Assembly (NCBI RefSeq): GCF_900105335.1
Contig: NZ_LT629770.1
Span: forward strand, 1,550,001 to 1,614,000
DNA: 64,000 bases
From: Microbacterium paraoxydans
GTDB lineage: Bacteria; Actinomycetota; Actinomycetes; Actinomycetales; Microbacteriaceae
Direction: 5' to 3'
A model generated the notes under the pieces. It had not been told where the DNA came from. It saw only the letters and a program-made list of their open reading frames with translations, and ran no database searches. A program made the position numbers and the translations under genes. Below are positions 18,043 to 25,605 of this stretch, one piece after another (the first letter of the stretch is position 1; the number at the start of each line of letters is the position of its first letter).

Positions 18043-18801
18043 TTACCGGTCGGTCTCCGCGAGGGCGTCGTGGATGGCGTCGCGGATGGCGAAGGCGATG
18101 TCGCGATCCGTCACCTCGTAGCCGCCGACCCCGTCGGAGGCGGAGCCCATGCGCACGCCGCCGTCCTCGGTCACGGCCCGCTTCGCGGAGAAGTGGAGGG
18201 CGTCCACCCCGGCCCGGGCGAGCACCGGAGCGCTCGCGACGTCGACGCCGCTGCCGGCCATCACCTCGATCTGCCCCTCGGCTGCGGCGACGAGCGCGCG
18301 CAGGGTGTCGATGCCGTCGATCGCTGCGGACGCCCCTCCGGAGGTGAGCACGCGCCGGAGCCCGAGCTCCCTCGCGGCCCGCAGGGTCGCCACCGGGTCG
18401 GCGGTCACATCGATCGCGCGGTGCAGGGTCGCCGGAGCTCCCCCGGCCGCATCCCGCAGCCGGGCCATGGCGTCGCGATCCAGTCGGCCCTCGCCGTCGA
18501 GCGCGCCGATCACCACTCCCGCTGCGCCCGCCGCGACCGCGTGCCGCACGTCGCGTTCGGCGACGGCCAGCTCATCGGCGCTGTAGTGGAAGCCGCCGGC
18601 GCGCGGACGGATAAGGACGTGCACCTCGGGGCCGTTCGCCCCCGCGGCTTCGAGCGCGAGCTCCAGGGTGGCCGGCGACGGGGTGAGCCCGCCCAGCGCG
18701 AGGGCCGTGGCGAGCTCGACGCGAGCGGCGCCGACCTCGGCGGCGATGCGCACTCCGGCGGGATCCTGGACGGCGATTTCGAGAGGGATCGTTCGGGTCA
18801 C
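18043..18801 (-). CDS. cutC: CutC family protein
   Basis: A 252-residue TIM-barrel CutC homologue, named for copper homeostasis although the biochemical role is unsettled. Typical segments are A-A-R-V-E-L-A-T-A-L-A-L-G-G-L-T-P, V-H-V-L-I-R-P-R-A-G-G-F-H-Y, T-L-H-R-A-I-D, and L-T-S-G-G-A-S-A near residue 150. The first of these usually reads E-L-C; the Cys is Ala here. The gene is divergent from the MarR gene across about 70 bp. Confidence 0.88.
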   Translation of the reverse strand: MTRTIPLEIAVQDPAGVRIAAEVGAARVELATALALGGLTPSPATLELALEAAGANGPEVHVLIRPRAGGFHYSADELAVAERDVRHAVAAGAAGVVIGALDGEGRLDRDAMARLRDAAGGAPATLHRAIDVTADPVATLRAARELGLRRVLTSGGASAAIDGIDTLRALVAAAEGQIEVMAGSGVDVASAPVLARAGVDALHFSAKRAVTEDGGVRMGSASDGVGGYEVTDRDIAFAIRDAIHDALAETDR

Positions 18802-18853
18802 CCCTCCATTGTGCCCGCTGACCTCGGCTCCCCCGGCCCTCGGGGCAGAAATA

Positions 18854-18872
18854 TTAGATAGACTAACTAAGT
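18854..18872 (+). promoter_or_regulatory. marR operator and -10
   Basis: The inverted repeat TTAG-ATAGA-CTAA (18854-18866) is a typical MarR operator. It overlaps a TAGACT -10 (18859-18864) that ends 8 nt before the MarR ATG, so the repressor would block its own leaderless promoter. Confidence 0.6.
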
Positions 18873-19313
18873 ATGTCTGCGTCCGATGATTCCCTGCACC
18901 TCACCGCCACAGACCTCCGCATGGCCACGTTCCGGCTCGCCCGCCGGCTCCGCTGCGCCCGTGCCGCCGACATGATGAGCGACACTCAGCTCGCCGTCCT
19001 CGCCGACCTCCGCATGAACGGTCGGCGCACGATCTCCACCCTCGCCGAGCGCGAGCGCGTGACCGCCCCGTCGATGACGAGCATCGTGAACGGCCTGGAG
19101 GAGCAGGGCTATGTCGCCCGCACCCCCGACGAGGACGACCGCCGCCGCGTGCAGGTGGACATCACCCCCGCCGGCGTCGAGATCGTCGTCGAGACCATCC
19201 GCCGCCGCGACGTGCTGCTGGCCGACATGCTCCGCGAGGTCGACTACACCGAGGAGGAGCTGGCGACGCTGCGAGAAGCCAGCGCCCTGATGCGGAGGGT
19301 GGTGGAGCGATGA
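18873..19313 (+). CDS. MarR-family repressor
   Basis: A 146-residue winged-helix protein of normal MarR length. The recognition helix region reads T-A-P-S-M-T-S-I-V-N-G-L-E-E-Q-G and the wing R-T-P-D-E-D-D-R-R-R-V-Q-V-D-I-T-P-A-G. It overlaps the MFS exporter gene by 4 nt (ATGA), a classic repressor-efflux pair, and a TTAG/CTAA operator covers its promoter. It probably derepresses the exporter when a toxic compound binds. Confidence 0.92.
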   Translation: MSASDDSLHLTATDLRMATFRLARRLRCARAADMMSDTQLAVLADLRMNGRRTISTLAERERVTAPSMTSIVNGLEEQGYVARTPDEDDRRRVQVDITPAGVEIVVETIRRRDVLLADMLREVDYTEEELATLREASALMRRVVER

Positions 19314-20650
19314 ACGCCATGTTCCGCTCCTTCGCGAACATCAACTACCGGATCTGGTTCGCCGGAGCCCTCGTGTCGAACGTCGGCGGGTGGATGCAGG
19401 CCACCGCGCAGGACTGGGTCGTGCTGACCGAACTCACCGACAACGACGCGACCGCGATGGGCGTCACCATGGCGCTGCAGTTCGGCCCTCCCCTGGTTCT
19501 CGTGAGCCTGACCGGCTGGGTCGCGGATCGCTTCGACCGGCGGAAGATCCTCCTGACCACGCAGACCGCGCTCCTCGCTCTCGCGATCGCCGTGGGCTCC
19601 CTGCTGCTCGCCGGGGTGATGACCCTGCCGATGATGCTCACCTTCGCCCTCGGATTCGGCATCGTCAACGCCTTCGATGCCCCCGCGCGGCAGGCCTTCG
19701 TGTCGGACATGGTGTCCGCGACCGAGACCTCCAACGCCGTGGCGCTCAACTCCGCCTCCTTCAACCTCGCCCGGATGATCGGCCCCGCGGTCGGCGGTCT
19801 GCTCATCGTCGCGATCGGCTCCGGCTGGGTGTTCATCGTCAACGCCGCGACGTTCCTCGCCATGATCGTCGCGCTGCTGCTCATGCGCACGCACCTGCTC
19901 GCACCGCGGCCGAAGAACCGCAACCGCGGCGGCCTCGCCGAGGGGTTCCGGTACGTCTGGGCGCGCAGCGACCTCAAGGTCGTGTTCGTGACCGTGTTCC
20001 TCATCGGCGCGTTCGGCATGAACTTCCCGATCTTCGCCTCGACCATGGCGCTGGAGTTCGGAGCCGGCGCCGACGGGTACGGGGTGCTGAGCTCGGTGCT
20101 CGCGATCGGGTCCCTGATCGGCGCCCTCCTCGCCGCGCGTCGGGACCGGGCGAGGGTGCGCGTGGTGATCCTCGCGGCGGGCGGCTTCGGGATCGCGGCG
20201 TTCGTCTCGGCCGCGATGCCCACCTACCTCTCCTATGCGGTCACGCTCACGTTCACCGGCTTCATGATCGTGACGCTGCTGACCACGGCCAACGGCTACG
20301 TGCAGATCACGACGGATCCGGCACTGCGCGGACGCGTGCTCGCCCTCTACATGGCCGTCATCATGGGGTCGACTCCGGTCGGCGCGCCGATCGCCGGCTG
20401 GGTCGCCGACGCGTTCGGTCCTCGTGCCGCCATCATGCTCGGCGGGACCGCCGGCTTCATCGCGTGCGCGATCGGCGTGACCTGGGTGCTCACGTCAGGG
20501 CGTCTGCGCCGTGAGGAGAGCAGCCGCTTCCGGCTGACGCTCGACGAGACCCGGCCGCTGCGCGTCGTGCAGCCCGTCGAACCGGTCGACTACACGGAGA
20601 AGGCGGCGGCGACCACGCCCATCCGCCTCCCGCGCCGCGACGGCGAGTGA
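19310..20650 (+). CDS. MFS exporter (MFS_3/EntS-like)
   Basis: A 446-residue protein with about 12 membrane segments. The start F-R-S-F-A-N-I-N-Y-R-I-W-F-A-G-A-L-V-S-N-V-G-G-W-M-Q and the block D-A-P-A-R-Q-A-F-V-S-D-M-V are signatures of the MFS_3 group that exports siderophores, macrolides and other drugs. It is coupled to the MarR repressor by an ATGA overlap. The C-terminal ~45 residues are charged and cytoplasmic. The natural substrate is unknown. Confidence 0.9.
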   Translation: MNAMFRSFANINYRIWFAGALVSNVGGWMQATAQDWVVLTELTDNDATAMGVTMALQFGPPLVLVSLTGWVADRFDRRKILLTTQTALLALAIAVGSLLLAGVMTLPMMLTFALGFGIVNAFDAPARQAFVSDMVSATETSNAVALNSASFNLARMIGPAVGGLLIVAIGSGWVFIVNAATFLAMIVALLLMRTHLLAPRPKNRNRGGLAEGFRYVWARSDLKVVFVTVFLIGAFGMNFPIFASTMALEFGAGADGYGVLSSVLAIGSLIGALLAARRDRARVRVVILAAGGFGIAAFVSAAMPTYLSYAVTLTFTGFMIVTLLTTANGYVQITTDPALRGRVLALYMAVIMGSTPVGAPIAGWVADAFGPRAAIMLGGTAGFIACAIGVTWVLTSGRLRREESSRFRLTLDETRPLRVVQPVEPVDYTEKAAATTPIRLPRRDGE

Positions 20651-20655
20651 GCTGC

Positions 20656-20677
20656 GAAGGCGTTTGTCAACGCCTTC
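20656..20677. promoter_or_regulatory. 9-bp perfect inverted repeat between the exporter and the small ORF
   Basis: GAAGGCGTT and AACGCCTTC flank a 4-nt loop (TGTC), 5 nt after the MFS stop. No T-run follows, so it may be a weak terminator, an mRNA 3'-end hairpin or an operator for the small gene at 20711. Confidence 0.45.
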
Positions 20678-20710
20678 CTCATCACGGCCCGGCGGTCGTA
20701 GCGTCGGGTC

Positions 20711-20995
20711 ATGGACGAGAACATGAGCACCCCGCACCCGCAGGATCCGGCCGAAGGCGCTCCCGGCGTCGACGTCCCTGACGAGAACTCCGGCCAGGGC
20801 GACGGCACCGGCGGCGCGATCCAGGGCGACAGCTCCCGCGGCGAGTCGACCGGCGGCGCCATCCAGGGCAGCTCCGGCCCGGGCCGCGACGCTCCGCTGG
20901 GCGGCGACGAGAACACCGAGGACGAGCTCGCGGCCGACAACGCCGCCGAGGAGGACACCCTCCGCACGCTCGACCCCGACTCCCCGCCGGCCTGA
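20711..20995 (+). CDS. small acidic, probably disordered protein
   Basis: Ninety-four residues, rich in Asp, Glu, Gly and Ser, with no hydrophobic core. The peptide T-G-G-A-I-Q-G occurs twice (about residues 33-39 and 47-53), an internal duplication. I do not recognise a characterised family. TAGCGT (20699-20704) ends 6 nt before the ATG, the same leaderless layout seen at neighbouring genes. That, the absence of overlap and codon use like its neighbours support a real gene. A role in stress or solvation is only a guess. Confidence 0.6.
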   Translation: MDENMSTPHPQDPAEGAPGVDVPDENSGQGDGTGGAIQGDSSRGESTGGAIQGSSGPGRDAPLGGDENTEDELAADNAAEEDTLRTLDPDSPPA

Positions 20996-21000
20996 TCCGT

Positions 21001-21078
21001 CGACCCACCCCTTTCGAGACGAGCCACCCCCTTGCGAACGTTCGCAAGGGGGTGGCTCGTGCAGAAGGGGGTGGGTCG
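21001..21078. terminator. double palindrome between convergent genes, likely bidirectional terminator
   Basis: The inner part, 21019-21060, is a perfect 42-bp palindrome centred on AACGTT. Outer arms 21001-21015 and 21064-21078 pair at 14 of 15 positions around it. Inner and outer arms resemble each other (both CGA-n-CCACCCC followed by TT), as if one palindrome duplicated. The small ORF ends upstream and ornithine aminotransferase ends at 21086 from the other side, so termination in both directions is the simplest role. Confidence 0.7.
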
Positions 21079-21085
21079 GCCGCGG

Positions 21086-22375
21086 TCAGGCGTCGAGTAC
21101 CACCTTGAGCTGCTCGACGGCCCAGTCGAGCTCCGTGGCCCGGATGACGAGCGGCGGGGCGATGCGGATGGTCTGCCCGTGCGTGTCCTTCACGAGCACA
21201 CCGCGGTCGAGCAGCTTCTCCGCGATCTCGCGGCCGGTGCCGATGGCAGGGTCGATGTCGACGCCCGCCCACAGCCCGGCGATGCGCACGCCCGTGACCC
21301 CGTTGCCGATCAGCGGCTGCAGCGCCTGCTCGAGGTGCGCGCCCAGCGCCCGCGCACGCTCCTGGAACTCGCCCGTCTGCAGCATCTCCACCACGCGGAG
21401 GCCGACGGCCGCCGCGAGCGGGTTGCCGCCGAACGTGGAGCCGTGCTCGCCGGGGCGGATCACGCCCAGCACATCCGTGTTCCCCACCACGGCCGAGACC
21501 GGCAGGATGCCGCCGCCGAGCGCCTTGCCCAGCAGGTACAGGTCCGGAACGACGCTTTCACGGTCGCACGCGAAGGTCTCGCCGACCCGGCCAAGGCCGG
21601 CCTGGATCTCATCGGCGATGAACAGCACGTTCTTCTCGTCGCAGATCTCGCGGATGCGGCGGAGGTACCCCTCCGGCGGGATCACGACCCCGGCCTCGCC
21701 CTGGATCGGCTCCACGAGCACGCCCGCCGTGTCCTCCGTGATCGCCGCGGCGATCGCCTCCGCGTCGCCGAACGGCACGCGGTCGAAGCCCGGCGTGTAG
21801 GGGCCGAAGTCGTCGTGCGCAGTCTCGTCGTCGCTGAAGCTCACGATCGTCGTCGTGCGGCCGTGGAAGTTGCCCTTCGCCACGACGATCCGCGCCTTCC
21901 CCTCGGGGATGCCCTTCACACGGTAGCCCCAGGCCCTGGCGACCTTGATTCCGGTCTCCACCGCCTCGGCGCCCGTGTTCATCGGCAGCACGAGCTCCTT
22001 GCCGCAGAGCTCGGCGAGGGCGGCGGCGAAGGGCTCCAGCATGTCGCTCTGGAACGCCCGGCTGACGAGCGTGACCCGACCGAGCTGCTCGGTCAGCGCC
22101 GCGACGAGCGCGGGGTGCCGGTGCCCGAAGTTGACCGCGGAGTAGGCCGCGAGCAGGTCGAGGTACCGCTTGCCCTCGACGTCGGTGACCCAGGCCCCCT
22201 CGCCGCGCGCGATCATCACCGGCAGCGGGTGGTAGTTGTGCGCGACGTGCGGCTCGGCGACCGCGCTGGGTCCCTGAGCCTGTCGAAGGGTCGAAGCGTC
22301 CGTTCCCTGGGTCGCTGCGTCCGTTCCCTGGGTCGCTGAGCTCGTCGAAGCGCCCGCCGCCTGCTCGATCGTCAC
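21086..22375 (-). CDS. rocD: ornithine aminotransferase
   Basis: A 429-residue class-III PLP aminotransferase converting ornithine and 2-oxoglutarate to glutamate-semialdehyde and glutamate. Visible blocks are M-N-T-G-A-E-A-V-E-T-G-I-K, V-E-P-I-Q-G-E-A-G-V, F-I-A-D-E-I-Q-A-G-L-G-R, and L-L-G-K-A-L-G-G-G with the PLP Lys. The GTG start 22375 overlaps the ddaH stop. About 30 residues near the N-terminus are encoded by family D repeats (S-A-T-Q-G-T-D), so the extension is not part of the enzyme fold. The product is used by PutA at 25606. Confidence 0.92.
   Translation of the reverse strand: MTIEQAAGASTSSATQGTDAATQGTDASTLRQAQGPSAVAEPHVAHNYHPLPVMIARGEGAWVTDVEGKRYLDLLAAYSAVNFGHRHPALVAALTEQLGRVTLVSRAFQSDMLEPFAAALAELCGKELVLPMNTGAEAVETGIKVARAWGYRVKGIPEGKARIVVAKGNFHGRTTTIVSFSDDETAHDDFGPYTPGFDRVPFGDAEAIAAAITEDTAGVLVEPIQGEAGVVIPPEGYLRRIREICDEKNVLFIADEIQAGLGRVGETFACDRESVVPDLYLLGKALGGGILPVSAVVGNTDVLGVIRPGEHGSTFGGNPLAAAVGLRVVEMLQTGEFQERARALGAHLEQALQPLIGNGVTGVRIAGLWAGVDIDPAIGTGREIAEKLLDRGVLVKDTHGQTIRIAPPLVIRATELDWAVEQLKVVLDA
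22272..22352. repeat. repeat family D inside the rocD N-terminus
   Basis: CCCTGAGCCTGTCGAAGGG (22272-22290) and a diverged copy GCTGAGCTCGTCGAAGCG (22335-22352) flank two CGTTCCCTGGGTCGCTG repeats. All are translated in frame as the first part of ornithine aminotransferase. The first copy is identical to the best copy at 14619. Confidence 0.75.
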
Positions 22376-23250
22376 TTCGCACCCCGCAGCTCGAGCGTGC
22401 AGCACTTGATCCCGCCGCCACCGAGGAGCAGCTCGGACAGGTCGACGGTGATCGGGTTGTAGCCGCGCTCCCGGAGCTGCTGCTCGAAGCCCTTCGCCCG
22501 CGGCGAGATGATGACGTTGTAGCCGTCGCTCGAGGAGTTCAGGCCGAACACCGCGCCGTCCTCGTCCGATACGAGGATCGCGTCCGGGAAGCGCTTCTCC
22601 AGCTCGGCACGGCTGGCGTCGTCGAAGGCCCCGGGGAGGTAGGCGATGTTCGCCCGCTCGGGACCGCCGTTCTCCACGCCCTGCACGGGGTCGAGCACCG
22701 CGATCGCGGTGTCGAGGTGGTAGAAGCGGGGGTCGGTGAGGTTCAGCGACACGACCTCGCGGCCGAAGACCTCGCCGACCTCGCGGTGGCTGTCGCCGGT
22801 GGAGCGGAAGCCCGTGCCCGCGAGGATCACGTCGCCGACGAGCAGGAAGTCGCCCTCGCCCTCGTTGACCTCCTTCGGCATCACCGTGTCGTAGCCGGCG
22901 GCGCGGAACCAGTCGGCGAAGGCCGGAGCCTCGCCCTGGCGCTCGACGAACCGGAACTCCGGCACGTAGGCGCGGCCATCGATGAGGAAGCCGCCGTTGG
23001 CCGTGTAGACCATGTCCGGGTAGCCGGGGAGCGGATCGATGAGCTCGACCTCGTGACCGAGCTCGACGTACAGGTCATAGAGCTTCTGCCACTGGGCGAC
23101 GGCGTTGGCGGTGTCGGTCGGCCGCGACGGCTCCATCCACGGATTGATGGAGTAGTTCACCGTGAAGTGCTCGGGACGGCACATCAGGTAGTGGCGGCGG
23201 TGCGCGGTGCGCGTGGGGGCGGTGGTGACGGCGGTCTCCGGCGTCGACAT
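22372..23250 (-). CDS. ddaH: dimethylargininase / arginine-modifying amidinotransferase-fold enzyme
   Basis: A 292-residue pentein-fold hydrolase. The N-terminal C-R-P-E-H-F-T-V-N-Y-S-I-N-P-W-M, the catalytic His region F-Y-H-L-D-T-A, and the nucleophile Cys283 or Cys284 in G-G-I-K-C-C-T-L-E match dimethylargininase. It would release citrulline and (di)methylamine, or act on arginine. ATG 23250 has a GAGGAG Shine-Dalgarno at good spacing. Coupling to rocD (GTGA overlap) suggests the pair funnels arginine-type compounds to glutamate, although citrulline itself is not the rocD substrate. Confidence 0.85.
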   Translation of the reverse strand: MSTPETAVTTAPTRTAHRRHYLMCRPEHFTVNYSINPWMEPSRPTDTANAVAQWQKLYDLYVELGHEVELIDPLPGYPDMVYTANGGFLIDGRAYVPEFRFVERQGEAPAFADWFRAAGYDTVMPKEVNEGEGDFLLVGDVILAGTGFRSTGDSHREVGEVFGREVVSLNLTDPRFYHLDTAIAVLDPVQGVENGGPERANIAYLPGAFDDASRAELEKRFPDAILVSDEDGAVFGLNSSSDGYNVIISPRAKGFEQQLRERGYNPITVDLSELLLGGGGIKCCTLELRGAK

Positions 23251-23413
23251 GGATGCTCCTCGTGTGAACGGGCGCGGCGGACGCTGTCCAGGGGCCCGGC
23301 GGTCCTTCGACCCCCTGCTCGGAAGAGGCGGAGGGGAAGATGCGACTCGGGCACGCCGGTGACCATTGTGCCACCAGACCCTGGGCGCCACCAGCATCCG
23401 TCCCGTGTCGCCC

Positions 23414-24412
23414 TCAGCCCTCGCGCTGCGTCACCACGACCTTGCCGACCGTGTGCCCGGCTTCGACGTGCGCGAGCGCGGACACCCCCTCGTCGAACGG
23501 ATACGTGCGCTCGATCACCGGCACCAGATGCCCCTCCTCCACGAGCTCGAGCAGCTTCGTGAGGACCTCAGGGCGCGGGGTCGCCGTGAGCGACACCACC
23601 CGCGGCCCGCGGAGCGAGAGCACGGCGGCGCGGATCATCCGGGGCACCGGACCGAGCACGCGTCCGCCGTCGCCGGTCACGAGCACCACGCGGCCACCCG
23701 GCCGGACGAGGCGCTGCAGCTCGCGGATCGGCACCCCTCCCGCGATGTCGATGACGGCGTCGAACCGCGAGGAGGGCAGGTGCGTGAGCGGAGACGTGCG
23801 GTGATCGAGCGTGCGCACGGCTCCGAGGCGTTCCAGCAGCAGGGCATTGCGCGCGCCACACGTCGCCCAGACCTCGGCCCCGCGGAGCGCCGCGAGCTGC
23901 ACGGCGAACGTCCCCACGCCGCCGGACGCCCCGATCACGAGGACCCGCTGCGCACGGTGCCGCAGCCCCACCCCGGCCGCGTCGAGCGCCTGCCACGCGG
24001 TGCCTCCGGCGATCGGCAGGCACGCAGCCGCCTCGGGCGTCACATCGGGCGGGATGGGCACGACGCGGTCGGCCGCGATGCGGGCGTGGGAGGCGAGGCC
24101 GCCGCCGCCCTGGAGCTCCCCGACGACGAGTTCACCGAGTTCGGCGTTCACCACGTCGGCGCCGACCGCCACGACGGTGCCGGCGACGTCGAGTCCCCGC
24201 ACCGGGTTCTTCGGGCGGGTGAGCCCGAAGAACGGCCGGACCAGCAGCGGGTCGCCGAGGAGCAGCCGCACGTCGCCGGCGTTGAGGGCGGTGGCCTGCA
24301 CGCGCAGCACGACCTCGCCGCGATGCGCCTGGGGGACGGGCTGCCGGGTCAGTGTCGTCCCGGCGGCCGGGCCGTACGTCTCGCGGGTCCAGGCGGGCAT
24401 CGTCTCGGTCAT
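23414..24412 (-). CDS. MDR-family NADP-dependent oxidoreductase (zinc-less, quinone-reductase type)
   Basis: A 332-residue medium-chain reductase. The N-terminal GroES-like domain has A-L-N-A-G-D-V-R, and the Rossmann motif V-I-G-A-S-G-G-V-G-T-F lies near residue 150. Catalytic zinc Cys/His residues are missing, as in quinone oxidoreductases. It overlaps the XRE regulator by 4 nt and is the last gene of an operon of membrane protein, regulator and oxidoreductase. Substrate unknown; reduction of quinones or enones is the family expectation. Confidence 0.85.
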   Translation of the reverse strand: MTETMPAWTRETYGPAAGTTLTRQPVPQAHRGEVVLRVQATALNAGDVRLLLGDPLLVRPFFGLTRPKNPVRGLDVAGTVVAVGADVVNAELGELVVGELQGGGGLASHARIAADRVVPIPPDVTPEAAACLPIAGGTAWQALDAAGVGLRHRAQRVLVIGASGGVGTFAVQLAALRGAEVWATCGARNALLLERLGAVRTLDHRTSPLTHLPSSRFDAVIDIAGGVPIRELQRLVRPGGRVVLVTGDGGRVLGPVPRMIRAAVLSLRGPRVVSLTATPRPEVLTKLLELVEEGHLVPVIERTYPFDEGVSALAHVEAGHTVGKVVVTQREG

Positions 24413-24639
24413 GCGGCACCTCCGGGGTCGGTCGGATACGCGAACAGGTCGTCAATCCCGACCCCGAACGCCCGGGCGATCTGGAACGCGAGCTCGAGTG
24501 TCGGCGAGTACTTCTGCTGTTCGATGGCGATGAGGGTCTGCCTGGTGACCCCGATCGTGCGGGCGAGCTCGGCCTGCGTGAGTCCGGCGCGCTCGCGATG
24601 GGCGCGGATGGTGTTGGAGACGAGGGTGGGCTTGACCAT
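24409..24639 (-). CDS. XRE-type helix-turn-helix regulator
   Basis: A 76-residue single-domain HTH_3 protein (R-A-G-L-T-Q-A-E-L-A-R-T-I-G-V-T-R-Q-T-L), like the YozG/YgzD small repressors. It starts inside the stop of the membrane protein gene (TGATG) and overlaps the oxidoreductase start. The operon promoter carries two copies of a GTGTCAA-n6-TTGACAC palindrome, the probable binding site, so the operon is likely autoregulated. Confidence 0.88.
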   Translation of the reverse strand: MVKPTLVSNTIRAHRERAGLTQAELARTIGVTRQTLIAIEQQKYSPTLELAFQIARAFGVGIDDLFAYPTDPGGAA

Positions 24640-25073
24640 CAGCGGAGCCCCCGGCGGTACGCGATCGCCCGGGCGACACCGCCGACGACGGCCGCCACGA
24701 GGAACCCGGCGAACATGGTGTTCGCGATCCAGAACACGTCGGCGCCGAGACCGCAGAGGACGATGACCCCGAGGCCGGCGATGGTGACGAAGGCCTGCTC
24801 CACGCGGGCTCCCATCCGGCCGATGTCCCGGTCGCGGATGTCGGAGCGGCCGACGCCGTCCGGATCGGACATCCCGGCGATGATCCCCCAGAGGACGCTG
24901 AGCACGATCGTCCCGACGATGCCCCCGCCGATCGTCCACAGCATCAGCGGGAACCAGTCCGTGGCGGTGAGCGGACCGCCGCCGGCCTGCTGCAGCAACA
25001 GCACGACGTAGACGACCGCGACGATCGGGCTGACGATCAGCCCGGCCCAGACGTTGCGCTCCTCGTAGACCAT
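24639..25073 (-). CDS. small membrane protein, first gene of an XRE-controlled operon
   Basis: A 144-residue protein with four hydrophobic segments, at about residues 9-28, 42-66, 92-112 and 116-135. A charged cytoplasmic loop R-S-D-I-R-D-R-D-I lies between segments 2 and 3. Pairs of a 4-TM protein and a tiny XRE repressor are common in actinobacteria and firmicutes (DUF2178-like), but no function is established. The start ATG 25073 has a GAGGAG Shine-Dalgarno 6 nt upstream. Confidence 0.75.
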   Translation of the reverse strand: MVYEERNVWAGLIVSPIVAVVYVVLLLQQAGGGPLTATDWFPLMLWTIGGGIVGTIVLSVLWGIIAGMSDPDGVGRSDIRDRDIGRMGARVEQAFVTIAGLGVIVLCGLGADVFWIANTMFAGFLVAAVVGGVARAIAYRRGLR

Positions 25074-25085
25074 GCGAATCTCCTC

Positions 25086-25149
25086 GTGTCAAAAATTCTT
25101 GACACGAGACTACGACCGCACTCCCGAGCGTGTCAAGAATCTTTTACAC
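25086..25149 (-). promoter_or_regulatory. promoter with two XRE operators
   Basis: Operator 1 (25086-25105) is GTGTCAA-n6-TTGACAC, a perfect 7-bp inverted repeat. Operator 2 (25130-25149) is the same with one mismatch. On the minus strand, TTGACA (25136-25131) in operator 2 is the -35, followed by an 18-bp spacer and -10 TAGTCT (25112-25107). Operator 1 then covers the transcription start. Centres are 44 bp apart. Confidence 0.75.
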
Positions 25150-25605
25150 CTGTTCGCGTCCCTCCCCACAGCCTCTCCCGGGATCACAATCGCACCCCCG
25201 CACCGCCTCTCCCGTCCGTTTCCGATCCCGCGTCCCCTTCCCTCCCCCACACCCCGCGCCGCGGGATCAATAACGCCCCTCCCCAGGCCCACGACGGCAC
25301 CTTTCCGATCCCGCGCCCCAGGAACCTCCCCTGCCCGCCGCAGCCCCCGACTCCGGCACACCCACCGCAGGCGGGATCGAAAACGCACCCCCGTCGCTCC
25401 GGAGCGGCACGTCTTTCCACCCGCACCGAAACCGGCGCCCCCCCGGTCGGGCGGGATCAATAACGCACCCCCGTCGCTCCGCAGCGGCGCGTTTTCGCAC
25501 CCGCACCGAAACCGGCGCGGCGCCCCCGGCGGGCGGGATCAAAAACGCACCCCGGATGGCGAGGGGAGGCGCCTTTTCGCACCCGCACCGGAGACGGGCG
25601 GGGGG
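25150..25605. repeat. 456-bp intergenic region with family C repeats, including ~81-bp tandem repeats
   Basis: No gene is supported. Three head-to-tail units start with GCGGGATC at 25371, 25451 and 25533 (periods 80 and 82 bp). They share AACGCACCCC, a CGTCGCTCCG segment (first two units) and CACCCGCACCG, and the last ends at the putA stop. Further family C arms lie at 25261-25269 with 25306-25314, and around 25180 with 25223-25231. This is the 3' flank of putA. Confidence 0.72.

Noticed and set aside
20656..20677. Rho-independent terminator of the MFS gene
   Set aside because: The 9-bp stem is not followed by a T-run, so it was left as an inverted repeat of uncertain role.
25371..25605. Possible CRISPR array
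   Set aside because: The units are 80-82 bp, largely identical along their whole length, and have no short repeat and variable spacer alternation. No cas gene is nearby.
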